Origin: Certhia americana
Lineage: Eukaryota > Chordata > Aves > Passeriformes > Certhiidae
Direction of reading: 5' to 3'
Length of the DNA: 64,000 nt
NCBI GenBank assembly: GCA_018697195.1
Contig: CM031864.1
Coordinates: 25,802,086-25,866,085, forward strand
The translations under genes were made by a program, and so were the position numbers. The notes beneath the pieces are model-generated. The model did no database searches. It was not told the origin of the DNA and saw only the letters and a list, made by a program, of their open reading frames with translations. Positions within the stretch are counted from its first letter, which is position 1. Every line of letters starts with the position of its first letter. Below are positions 12,501 through 19,973 of the stretch, one piece after another.

Positions 12501-13893
12501 AATAGACTCAAGCTTTCTCACATCCTGGCTGGGCAGACTAAGGATGTAGTAATTCTTCCAAAGAGGAATGAGTCTTCTATGCCTGCTGTGAAAGGGTATT
12601 TTTAGGGTATCTTCAAAAAGAAACTACAGTGGTTGGAAAGAATGCATCTCTGGCTGTTGGGTAGGGAAGTGCTGCTGGGCTCATCCTCTTGTGGCAGTGG
12701 GATTTGCATGTACCCTGAACTCGGGACAGATGGCTCTGAAGGGAGCCTTTGATCTTGGTAGGTGCTTAATGGTACATTTTGGTGGTTCCCTCTCACATAG
12801 TCAAATTCTCCCCAGGCTATGCAAAGAGGGTTGGGAATGTTAGACTGGAAGCAGGGTGTGGAAAATAAGTTTTGGAAGAGGAACTCCTCCTAAAATGTAC
12901 TTTGTCTCTTTAGTTTTACCCTTCCAGCCATAGTTTAGCACTGTGCTATTGCTGTTGTATCACTTGTACTGCAATAAACTGGTTTTGTCTAACATAAATA
13001 CTCTTTCTAAAATTGATGTGAAGTTCTTGGCCTTTTGCATTAATTCACTGTAAAACGCCTGTTAATTTTTCCCTTCTTCCCTTGATTTCCATGCAGTAGA
13101 TATTTGCCCAGTGACTGACAGCCCGAATGACACACAACAGGTACAGCTGACAAAAGCAACGTTGCTGTTGAAGCTCCAACAAAATATGGGTATGTTCCTT
13201 CCCAGATTTTTGCTATGGCACTCCAGAACCTGCAGTGGGCCCTTCCAGGACTTAGCTCCCATGGCATCATAATTGTTAGCTCAGGAATTCAGGGAACACC
13301 AGCCCACAGAACTTTCCTTTCCATTGCAGCTTCTCCATGGTGCTGCCTTGTCCAGCTCTTAGAGATCTGTCTGCACTTAGTACAGCTCTCTTTGCTGTGG
13401 GTCTGCTTGTATTGAAATAGTTACACTTTAGTCAACAAAGCAGTTACTTCTAGTTTCTGCTAATTATTAGATATAGATTATAGTAACTGGAAGATTAAGT
13501 AGGAGCAGTAAATATGTGTTTGCTTTGAATGTTATAATATTTTCCCTTACATCATCACTGATGTGTTTTGGGTTTTTCTGTGTGTCTCCTCAGCTGCATC
13601 GGTAATGAGCATGCTAACAAAAGTAGTTTTGGGGATACTTGTGCTCATTCCCCCTGACTCACTCTCCTCTCCCTGCCTGCCCTGCCCTTCCCTCACTGCC
13701 TTTTCCCTCTCTGCATTTAGGGCTGCCTGTGCTGCCCTTCNNNNNNNNNNCACTGCCTTTTCCCTCTCTGCATTTAGGGCTGCCTGTGCTGCCCTTCTCT
13801 CACTGCCTGTTCCTTCTGGATTTAGGGCTGGTCGTGGCAGCTGCTGTTGCAGTCCTCGCATCGATTTTCTCCTTCAACTACTTCAGTGATTGA
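488..13893 (+). CDS. ODR4: ODR4 homologue, ER membrane protein (13 coding exons, gene-level entry)
   Basis: The coding exons are 488-586, 685-816, 1199-1294, 2409-2515, 3253-3289, 3413-3553, 4129-4224, 4705-4770, 6077-6205, 6851-6941, 7941-8126, 13097-13189 and 13826-13893. All junction phases agree and the product is 446 residues, against about 454 in human ODR4 (C1orf27). The match to ODR4 runs end to end: N-terminal MGRTYLVEE, then DEEWITTHASQ, PADWKYQSA, LINGQVKDEDTELLEGQ, KCRAYIHSNKPKVK, DRCEILFEDL and C-terminal FNYFSD. The last 23 residues form one hydrophobic membrane segment, so the protein is probably anchored in the ER membrane by its C-terminus. In C. elegans ODR-4 is needed to deliver odorant receptors to cilia, and mammalian ODR4 recruits the UFM1 protease UFSP2 to the ER (family knowledge). 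The start is placed at ATG 488 because orthologues begin there and it has G at -3 and G at +4. The 5' UTR exon lies outside the window. Confidence 0.96.
685..816 (+). CDS. ODR4: ODR4 exon encoding CSPQRDYVIRAVRTPPKE...
   Basis: The acceptor is GGCAAG ending at 684 and the donor is GTGAGG at 817; 44 codons in phase 0. It encodes the conserved DYVI, RTPPKE and LDEEW blocks and carries a glutamine/glutamate-rich QQQEE stretch. Confidence 0.95.
1199..1294 (+). CDS. ODR4: ODR4 exon encoding VSRMLPGGLLVLGVF...
   Basis: The acceptor TTTTCAAG ends at 1198 and the donor is GTAAGC at 1295; 32 codons in phase 0. The strongly conserved SRMLPGGLLVLGVF block, typical of the ODR4 MPN-like fold, is intact. 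Confidence 0.95.
2052..2068 (+). repeat. 17-base poly-G run
   Basis: An uninterrupted run of 17 G in ODR4 intron 4, flanked by AT-rich DNA. The intron RNA would carry the same G-run. Confidence 0.98.
2409..2515 (+). CDS. ODR4: ODR4 exon encoding LIFSVEKSLSKRRLW...
   Basis: The acceptor GTCTTTAG ends at 2408. There are 35 codons plus two bases of a split lysine codon. The donor GTATCC at 2516 is weak at positions +4 to +6, but it is the only one that joins the next exon in frame to give TKKVICRTYD, aligned to human TKKIFCRTYD. Confidence 0.9.
3253..3289 (+). CDS. ODR4: ODR4 short exon encoding VICRTYDVQDPK
   Basis: This is a 37-base micro-exon with the acceptor at CACAG (ending 3252) and the donor GTAAGC at 3290. 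Its first base completes the split lysine codon. Other AG dinucleotides lie 5 bases upstream and 2 bases downstream, but only 3253 gives the conserved reading frame. Confidence 0.9.
3413..3553 (+). CDS. ODR4: ODR4 exon encoding SSAKPADWKYQS...
   Basis: The acceptor CTCTCAG ends at 3412 and the donor is GTAACT at 3554; 47 codons in phase 0. It encodes PADWKYQSAL and CTVNVNIHIPL, close to human ODR4. Confidence 0.95.
4129..4224 (+). CDS. ODR4: ODR4 exon encoding NGLNRWSKQIED...
   Basis: The acceptor TTTTAAAG ends at 4128 and the donor is GTGAGT at 4225; 32 codons in phase 0, including the conserved LINGQVKDED. A (GTTTT)n tract lies just before it in the intron. Confidence 0.95.
4705..4770 (+). 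CDS. ODR4: ODR4 exon encoding KKFRGNTQPSVQ...
   Basis: The acceptor CCCCTCAG ends at 4704 and the donor is GTAAGT at 4771; 22 codons in phase 0, ending in VKVLTQL. This linker is more diverged from human than the flanking exons. Confidence 0.92.
6077..6205 (+). CDS. ODR4: ODR4 exon encoding CQSTSARSTATVQVCSGS...
   Basis: The acceptor TTCCTCAG ends at 6076 and the donor is GTACTG at 6206; 43 codons in phase 0. It contains RSTATVQVCSGSINLRGAV and AYIHSNKPKVKEAIQ, among the best conserved parts of the protein. Confidence 0.95.
6851..6941 (+). CDS. ODR4: ODR4 exon encoding ALKRDIINTLSDRCEILFEDL...
   Basis: The acceptor TCCTTGCAG ends at 6850. There are 30 codons plus one base, then the donor GTAAGA at 6942 (phase 1). 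It matches human KRDILNTVADRCEMLFEDLLLNE. Confidence 0.94.
7941..8126 (+). CDS. ODR4: ODR4 exon encoding FGREYHVLPQRLFVPISGSS...
   Basis: The acceptor TTCCTTTTAG ends at 7940. There are two bases of a split asparagine codon, 61 codons and one base, then the donor GTAAAT at 8127 (phase 1). It matches the human block EFHVLPYRVFVPLPGS and VMLCDYKFDDE. Both the canonical downstream exon (13097) and a candidate alternative last exon (8748) fit its phase. Confidence 0.94.
8748..8905 (+). CDS. Candidate alternative last exon of ODR4
   Basis: After exon 7941-8126 a good acceptor (pyrimidine tract then TTTTTAG, ending 8747) opens a frame in the correct phase: V, then 51 residues starting YVPNAVPKPEDLWF and ending at TAA 8903-8905. 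The tail contains a hydrophobic run, FHFLLNVLQVYGLIMRLLYS, that could serve as a membrane anchor in place of the canonical one. Overlapping AATAAA signals lie at 9092-9101. Used as a terminal exon it would give a protein of about 445 residues. I do not recognise this tail from other ODR4 proteins; the reading is inferred from splice phase, hydrophobicity and the poly(A) signal only, and a chance open frame is possible. Confidence 0.35.
9092..9101 (+). terminator. Poly(A) signals for the candidate alternative ODR4 end
   Basis: Two overlapping AATAAA hexamers lie about 190 bases after the stop of the candidate alternative last exon, in an A-rich setting. They support, but do not prove, early polyadenylation inside ODR4 intron 12. 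Confidence 0.3.
13097..13189 (+). CDS. ODR4: ODR4 exon encoding VDICPVTDSPNDTQQ...
   Basis: The acceptor CCATGCAG ends at 13096 and the donor is GTATGT at 13190, phase 1 on both sides; 30 full codons. The first half is a poorly conserved acidic/polar linker. The end, TLLLKLQQNMG, aligns with human TMLLKIQQNIG just before the membrane anchor. The preceding intron is about 5 kb, the longest in the gene. Confidence 0.92.
13694..13825 (+). repeat. Tandem repeat of about 50 bp duplicating a splice acceptor
   Basis: Copy 1 (13694-13740) and copy 2 (13751-13797) are identical over 47 bases, starting CACTGCCTTTTCCCTCTC. A shorter, diverged third copy starts at 13801 and forms the real acceptor of the last ODR4 exon. 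Each copy contains a pyrimidine tract, TTTAG and GGCTG. Ten unresolved bases lie between copies 1 and 2, so the true copy number is unknown. Confidence 0.93.
13741..13750. other. Assembly gap (10 N)
   Basis: Ten unknown bases inside the tandem repeat. If the repeat unit is 50 bases, as between copy 2 and copy 3, only 3 bases (or 3 plus multiples of 50) are missing. The gap size is therefore probably nominal. Confidence 0.98.
13826..13893 (+). CDS. ODR4: ODR4 terminal coding exon, C-terminal membrane anchor
   Basis: The acceptor TGGATTTAG ends at 13825. Two bases complete a glycine codon, then 21 residues run to TGA 13891-13893. The product, starting LVVAAAVAVLAS and ending FSFNYFSD, aligns residue for residue with the human C-terminal membrane segment. 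Immediate upstream copies of the same acceptor occur in a tandem repeat. Confidence 0.93.
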
Positions 13894-16549
13894 TCTCCAG
13901 TGATTAAACTCCAGCCACCACAGCTCCTGGGAAGTGCTGGCCATTCACAAGATGGAAATAGCTGTGGTTAATATATTAGTAATTAAGAATTGTTGCCTAA
14001 ATCTCACCAGGTAGATGTGCAGTGTAAACTGCAATGGTAGGTACAGTTACCTTGTTCCATCATACACCTCCTAGATCAAGTAGAATTATGCACTTACAGA
14101 ATCAAGTAGAGGGTGAATCAGGTTTACAAGAAAATAACCCCATTGCTCTGTATAAATGAATGATAATATTTCTGGAGAGATCCCTTAAACAAATATAGAA
14201 CCTTCATTTTCTTTTTCCTGTCTCCTTTAATGCAAAATGCTACTCCTGGTGTTTCTCAGGGTATTGATAAAACCTGCATAATGACCTGGTATGACAATTC
14301 TTGCTTTAAGGGTTCCTTTGCTAAGAGAGATCTTATTTTATTACAGTTAATTGGGGGAAAATTAGTCTTAGTGAAGCCAGTATTTCACCATATGCATTGT
14401 TTTAGATAATACTGGCTAACTAGCATAAAATAGATAAGAATAGTTTCTAAAAGTTTCAAGACTAGACCAAGGCAGCCTGTAAATAGCTTGGCTCAAGACT
14501 GGAGAACTCAGAAATCAATGAAATGGGTTGCTGAGCTGTGTGTACGTTGCTGCCTTTGACTCAGTGCCTCCTGATAAGGATTTATCTGTCCAGCTCCAAT
14601 GCAATCATTGTTATCTTGGAATTTTAACTATTTCAGCAACAGTTACACCTAGGCAGGCCTTGTGGATTATCTTGTAGATACAGGCAAGTTATCAAAATTA
14701 TTGCTAATCAGGATTTTTAGATTATAAAGAGAGCTCTCCATTATGAGGGATTCTCCTGGGGATGTAGGCCAGTTACATGTTTACTTGACGTGAGGAAGGT
14801 AGGAGGGAATGAATTCTAATAAGGCTAATAAAGATAATTTGTATATGAAATGTGATGTTTACTTGGACCTGAACTACAACAGAAAAGAATTAAAGGCATT
14901 TTAATACTAATGCAAATTCCTTTTTTGTTTGAAGGCAGTGGAACACAACGAAATAAACCCTTTGATTCTAAAGCATAATCAAGTATGTTCTGGGATACCT
15001 TTATTAAAGGCAACTCTGAAAAGTTGTCTTGACTACTGTTCCCTCACCTGTGTATTGTGTTTTTACATGTTTGGGAAAAAGATCTGCTTTTAGTATTTTA
15101 AGTACATTTTGAAAGACAGTGGTGACCTTCAGTGCTCAGCATTGCTCAGGTGGGGCCTCCTGGAGGAAGGTGGTGAATGTTGTAATTGAGGCATTGGGTT
15201 CAGCTGCTGTGGGTTTTATAATTGCTTTTTATTCTGTGCCATTGAATGGAAGCAAAGAGGAGGTAGGCTGACATTCAGAGGAGGCTGAGGGTTATCCAGA
15301 AAATGGGAATAATTTTGTAACATGCTTTAAAGTATGGTTTGTTTAAAAATTGCTCTGCTATAGTCTCTGTTAGAAGGAGACAACAGGGGTGTAATTAGAA
15401 GAAAGGTGCTGTCTTTTGTTTTTTGTTTTTTTTTTTTAAGGACAATAGGATGTGCTTTTGGCGGTAAAATACAAAACTGTTATTCTTTAGTTGCCTGTTA
15501 CACAAAACTCAGCTGCAGAAGTGAAGTACAGCATCTCTAACGCCTGAGAAGAAAATTGTCCTGAAGAAGAAAACTGTCCTACAGTTGTTCTTGTTTAGTT
15601 CTTGTGGTGTCCAAAATAGAGCTTGTTGGGATGTATTATTCCAGGGATCCCCTTGCAAAGAACTCTTCCTTCTTCTTCCTCTCTGCAAGCTTTTTCAATG
15701 CTTAGTAAATAATCCTTGTCTTTGTGGTGACAGTCAGATTAATCATTCAGTTTAGAACTAACTAGATATCAGGCATCTAATTTTCCAATTAGGGCTTGGA
15801 AGAAAGGAAAGAAAGAAGTTGCTCTGGTGGAAATTTCAGATATAATATAGAAGACAGTTGAAGTACCATCTTTGTAATAAGAAATTAATCAACCCTGTCA
15901 AAGAAAAAAATGAGTAATTTGACTTGTACCTGCAGATTGAGCCTTCCAGTCATCCTGCCATGAGGAAATAGTGGATGTAGAAGAAAGCAGGTTCTCACTT
16001 GTCTAAGAATTACAGGACTAACCAAGAGGGGATTTCATTGTCCCATCCTTTCTTGTACCATTTTTTACCATTGATAGTGTAAGAAAATGAAGTCTTTAGG
16101 ATAAATTAAAATGTGTGTGTAAGAGAAAAGGAAAATACCCTTTTAAAAATCTATTTCCTGACTACTGCATAACTCTAGCTCAGGTTTCACTCTAGGTTTA
16201 TCCTTTTCCTACCTGTGTAGTAGTCCAAAGCTTTCAGTCTGAGAAAACTCCACTGTGACTGATACTGAGCTTTGTTAATTCATGTCCATGATTGCAGATA
16301 ACAATATCTGATATAAAAATCTTAATATAAGATTTTAATATGTAAGAGTTCATAGGAATGGTTTGGACTTCCACATCTGAAAATCAGGCTCTTCTAAGTA
16401 TAGTTCTAAAATTTATGATACAAAATAGTTTTACAGAATCATCATTTTCTGTGCCATAGGGTTTTAAAATGTAGTTTTAAAAGCCTCAGTGGTTGGTCAC
16501 TGAGGTTTATAATTCCTCATATCTGAGGGCAGTATTTCATGTGATATGT
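13894..16549. other. ODR4 3' UTR and convergent spacer, left part
   Basis: Unique AT-rich DNA following ODR4. The first ~940 bases are probably 3' UTR. The rest shows no conserved coding frame, no RNA gene and no recognisable repeat apart from short T-rich runs near 15420. Confidence 0.6.
14827..14832 (+). terminator. Candidate ODR4 poly(A) signal
   Basis: This is the first AATAAA after the ODR4 stop codon, about 930 bases downstream; another lies at 14952-14957. An ATTAAA at 13903 is too close to the stop to be a likely main signal. The stretch 13894-14832 is therefore the likely 3' UTR. Confidence 0.35.
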
Positions 16550-17126
16550 TGTGACAGGTTTGACCCCAGCTGGCAACTAAGGACCACACAGGGCTGGTTC
16601 ACTTCCCTGGGGCAAGGGACAGGAGGGTTGGAACAGAGATAAAACTCTTGGGTTGCAGTAAGAACAGTTTAACAATTGAAATAATGTACAATATAATAAT
16701 AGTAGTAGTAATAATAGTAATGAAAAGGGAGATAACAAAAAGAGTGAGGAGAGTACAAGCCAGACAGATGAGTGATCCCAGTGCAGTCCCTCACCACCCA
16801 CCCACTGATGCTGCCCATCCCCCAGCAGCCATCGGCCCCTCCTGGCCAATTGCCCCAGTTCACACACTGGGCATGACATCCCATGGTGTGGAATATCCCT
16901 CTGCCCAGGGGGATCAGCTGTCCTGGCCATGCTCCATCCCAGCTTCTGGTGCAGCTCCTCACTGGCAGAGCCTGGAACACTGCAGAGTCCTTGACATGGG
17001 CTAAACTCTGCTCAGCAACAACCGAAGCATCAGTGTGTTATCAAAATTATTCTGTACTGAATCCAAAACACAGCCTTGTCCAGGCTGCTGGGAGGAAGAA
17101 TAACTGTCCCAGCTGACAGTAGGACA
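16550..17126 (+). mobile_element. Solo LTR of an avian endogenous retrovirus (ERVL-like)
   Basis: It starts TGTGACAGGTTTGACCCCAG and ends near CAGCTGACAGTAGGACA, with TG...CA ends. The interior resembles avian ERVL LTRs (start-region GGTTTGACCC, terminal TCCCAGCTGA-like block). No retroviral coding sequence adjoins either end, so it is a solo LTR. A short AAT/AGT microsatellite lies inside. I see no clear target-site duplication, so it is probably old. Family assignment is from memory of consensus features. Confidence 0.65.
16691..16721 (+). repeat. Imperfect AAT/AGT trinucleotide repeat
   Basis: Reads ATAATAATAGTAGTAGTAAT and continues with AATAGTAAT. It sits inside the solo LTR. Confidence 0.9.
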
Positions 17127-19331
17127 CTGGCATCTACCAGAGGCTTTGCTGTCAGTCTGAGCAGCAGTGACACCAGTGATAATTTGTTCCCCACTGCTCC
17201 ATCAGAATATTTGGGGACTCGGTGTCTCTGTGACTTTGAGCCAAAAGGAAGAGTAACCACAGCCCAGGGCAGCATGAAGGCTGTTCCCATGTGCTTATTT
17301 GAAGCATTTACTGTTTGCTACTCAAAAACCTTCATACAGTAATAAATGTTTGAGTCAAATCTTGCTTTTTGTTTTTAAGGTTAAGTCTTTTTCCTGCAGA
17401 ACTGATAACTGCTGTGATCAGAGTTTCATTTGCAACTTCATTAGTCACAAGCTTCTGTTGAGGCTTGGTGCCACATGTGTGATTGCTCTTTGTTTTTTGT
17501 TTTTTAAATTACAGGTTGAAGAAAATCCTGCTTAAGCACATCTAATCTGTCTCTTAAATTGGAGTGCCAGCTTATTTCTTAGAGTAGTTATAGGTGCAGC
17601 TTCTGTGGTGTTATTGTTGGGGTTTTGTGCTTTCAGCCTTGTTCTCAAAAAAGTGAATCTTAGGTGATAAGGCTGCTGATGTACAGCCTAATTGCTTTTA
17701 AACCAAGTTGGATAAAGAGGGAAAGTTCTCATGGAAGTTAAGTTCCCACAACTTACGTGGAGATTTTTTTGGTGTGTAGAGGATAGAAATTTTTCATGTC
17801 TCTTCTTCAAAACATGTCATTAAAATGCAAAAGAAATATTGTTCTGCTACTGTGATAACTGCTTATTTTTGTGATGGACAAAAGATAATTTAGTATTTTC
17901 TACCTAAACTCCTATAAGATCATTGGATTTTCATGTTGTTGGATGTATCTGCGAATGGTAGATCTGTAAATATTTTGAAGAGACAAATGAAATGCTAGGA
18001 TGAAAGTGACGTTATTCAAGGTGTCAACTTCATACTTCAGTAAGGGGAGAGATGACTGCTCCAAGGGAAAAGCTTTTTTCCTCCTGGAGTTCCATTGGAA
18101 AGACTTGGGACAATCTCTCACTCAGCAATTTACAATATGGAAATCATGACATTTTGGGAACATGCTATTTGAATTCTTGGTGTAATAAAGTCATGAATTG
18201 TTTTACAGGTTTGTAAAAGATTGTTTGAGAGATGGTAAGGAGCTTCATTTGTACTGCTTAGTGTACGTGACATGAGGTTTCTGGAGCTCTGTTAAAATAG
18301 TCATCCATGGCAAAACAATGTTAAAAGTAGCAACTCATTAGCATTTTGTTAGTTTCTAAAAAAGAACAAACAAAAGAGAAATAGGCTTTAACATTTTGAT
18401 AATCTCAAATATTATCAGCTAATCTGTGCTGTTAAGATCTTTAGTAAGATACAGATACTTCCATCCCCAGTCAAATCCAGCCTTTAGCTTTGCCAGTGTG
18501 CAGAAGTCACTGAAGCATTTCTAATGTTTTGTTGTTTTGTATCAGAGAGAGGAATGTTTATAGTGAGTTTATCTCATGTCTTCCTCTCAGTTAAATTGTA
18601 GTTCTCAGCAGCTTCCTTTTAACAAAACTTAAAACTTTGAGTTTAGTAAATATCTGGTGAGTAGTCACTAATATTTCATGTTTTTAAGGGTAAGGTTATG
18701 TGCTACCAATATATTTCACACTTCCAATGGCAGGCTTTGAGAGCTGATAAGCTTTATTCAGTTATTACATAAGCATAACATACTTTTCCAGAAACTCACA
18801 GGCATTTTAAATGCTGCTGCTCAGCATAGGGAGCACTGATGAACTGATATCAGCTGATGCTGTGTCTGTGTCAGCTGTTTGGGTGAAAAATTCACAGGAG
18901 CACCAAGCTAACTTCTCTCTTTGCATCAGTATTGAGTATTAAATGTGGAATAAAATAATGACCTAGATACTTGAGCCATTTAGGAATGCAAGGACTTTGG
19001 GCTATTTGTCTGCCTTTAAAATTGCTTATTCCTGCCAATGATGGTAGAAGTGAATCAGGAGCCAGAGCTTGCTGTAACTCTGGAGAATGGAGATGGCTTT
19101 TTGTGTGCACCGAGGAATGGACCAGTCCTGTCCCCACTGAGATGAAGGGCTTGTGCTGTGTGGAGACAGGCATGGGCCCTCAATTTTTAATTTGTTTTTC
19201 CTAAATATTTTCTTAAATATCACTGCTGTTCTTCCTATTACTTATGGCTGGCACAGCAATATGTACAGGACTGCCAGCTGTATGTGTTGTAAGTAGAATT
19301 CACATGCTAACCGTTAAACAATTTTTATATC
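17127..19331. other. Convergent spacer between ODR4 and PDC, right part
   Basis: Mostly AT-rich unique sequence between the LTR and the PDC 3' end. I see no conserved coding frame, RNA gene or recognisable mobile element. Confidence 0.55.
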
Positions 19332-19337
19332 TTTATT
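19332..19337 (-). terminator. PDC poly(A) signal
   Basis: TTTATT on the given strand is AATAAA on the gene strand, about 110 bases after the PDC stop codon. This implies a short 3' UTR. Confidence 0.55.
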
Positions 19338-19448
19338 TGTTACAAGTAAGTCAGCAAAGACAGCCTTCTCTAAGTGGGATGGATGTTACTGACATTCATT
19401 TACAGCTGACTGAAGAGGAAAGGGAGGCAGTGAGGACTCTGGCTCTAA

Positions 19449-19973
19449 TTATTCAACATCTGGCTCATCTGTGCCATTTCCCAGCGTTGGAAGCTCCCTC
19501 TCAGGTAGCAGCCCATACTCATTTAGGAAAGCCTCCACATCCACAGCAAAAAACTCCTCATTGAACTGTTCAGAAACACTAATGAAATTGCTCAGGAGCT
19601 CCCCGGCCTTGTAGACCAGTAGGGAGGGGAGCACCTCGCTGGAGAAGCGATCACCGGCGCCGGTGCTGGAGGCCTTGATCTTGCAGAACTTGACAGTGGG
19701 GTACTCAGCCGCCAGGCAGGTCAGGCTGCTGTTGAGGGCCTCGCAGCCCTTGACGCCATCCTCGTAAATGTGCACGATGACCGTGGTGGTTTTGTGCTCC
19801 TTCTCCACGGCCTCCAGGAACTGTTCACCGTTCTGCAGCTCGCACAGGAAGCCGAACTTGGGCCCGAAGCTGAGCCGCTGGTGCATGTCCTGCATGCAGC
19901 GCTTGCGGTACTGCTGTAGGCAGCTTTCATCCTCCTGCGCAGCATGAATCAACTCGTACTCCTGCATGCTCAT
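19449..19973 (-). CDS. PDC: PDC last coding exon, thioredoxin-like domain
   Basis: On the reverse strand the acceptor TCCACAG ends at 19974, followed by 174 codons and TAA. The exon starts [10 protein letters not shown], which carries the PKA target serine, and includes the whole thioredoxin-like fold. That fold has no CxxC redox pair, as expected for phosducins. It is clearly more GC-rich than its surroundings. Confidence 0.97.
   Translation of the reverse strand: MSMQEYELIHAAQEDESCLQQYRKRCMQDMHQRLSFGPKFGFLCELQNGEQFLEAVEKEHKTTTVIVHIYEDGVKGCEALNSSLTCLAAEYPTVKFCKIKASSTGAGDRFSSEVLPSLLVYKAGELLSNFISVSEQFNEEFFAVDVEAFLNEYGLLPERELPTLGNGTDEPDVE

Noticed and set aside
13547..13861. 104-codon reverse-strand frame with repeated AAQAALNAEREKA units
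   Set aside because: It is the antisense translation of the tandem acceptor repeat and runs through the N gap; the coiled-coil look is an artefact of the repeat.
19721..19945. Serine/arginine-rich 74-codon frame on the reverse strand
   Set aside because: It is an out-of-frame shadow of the GC-rich PDC last exon.
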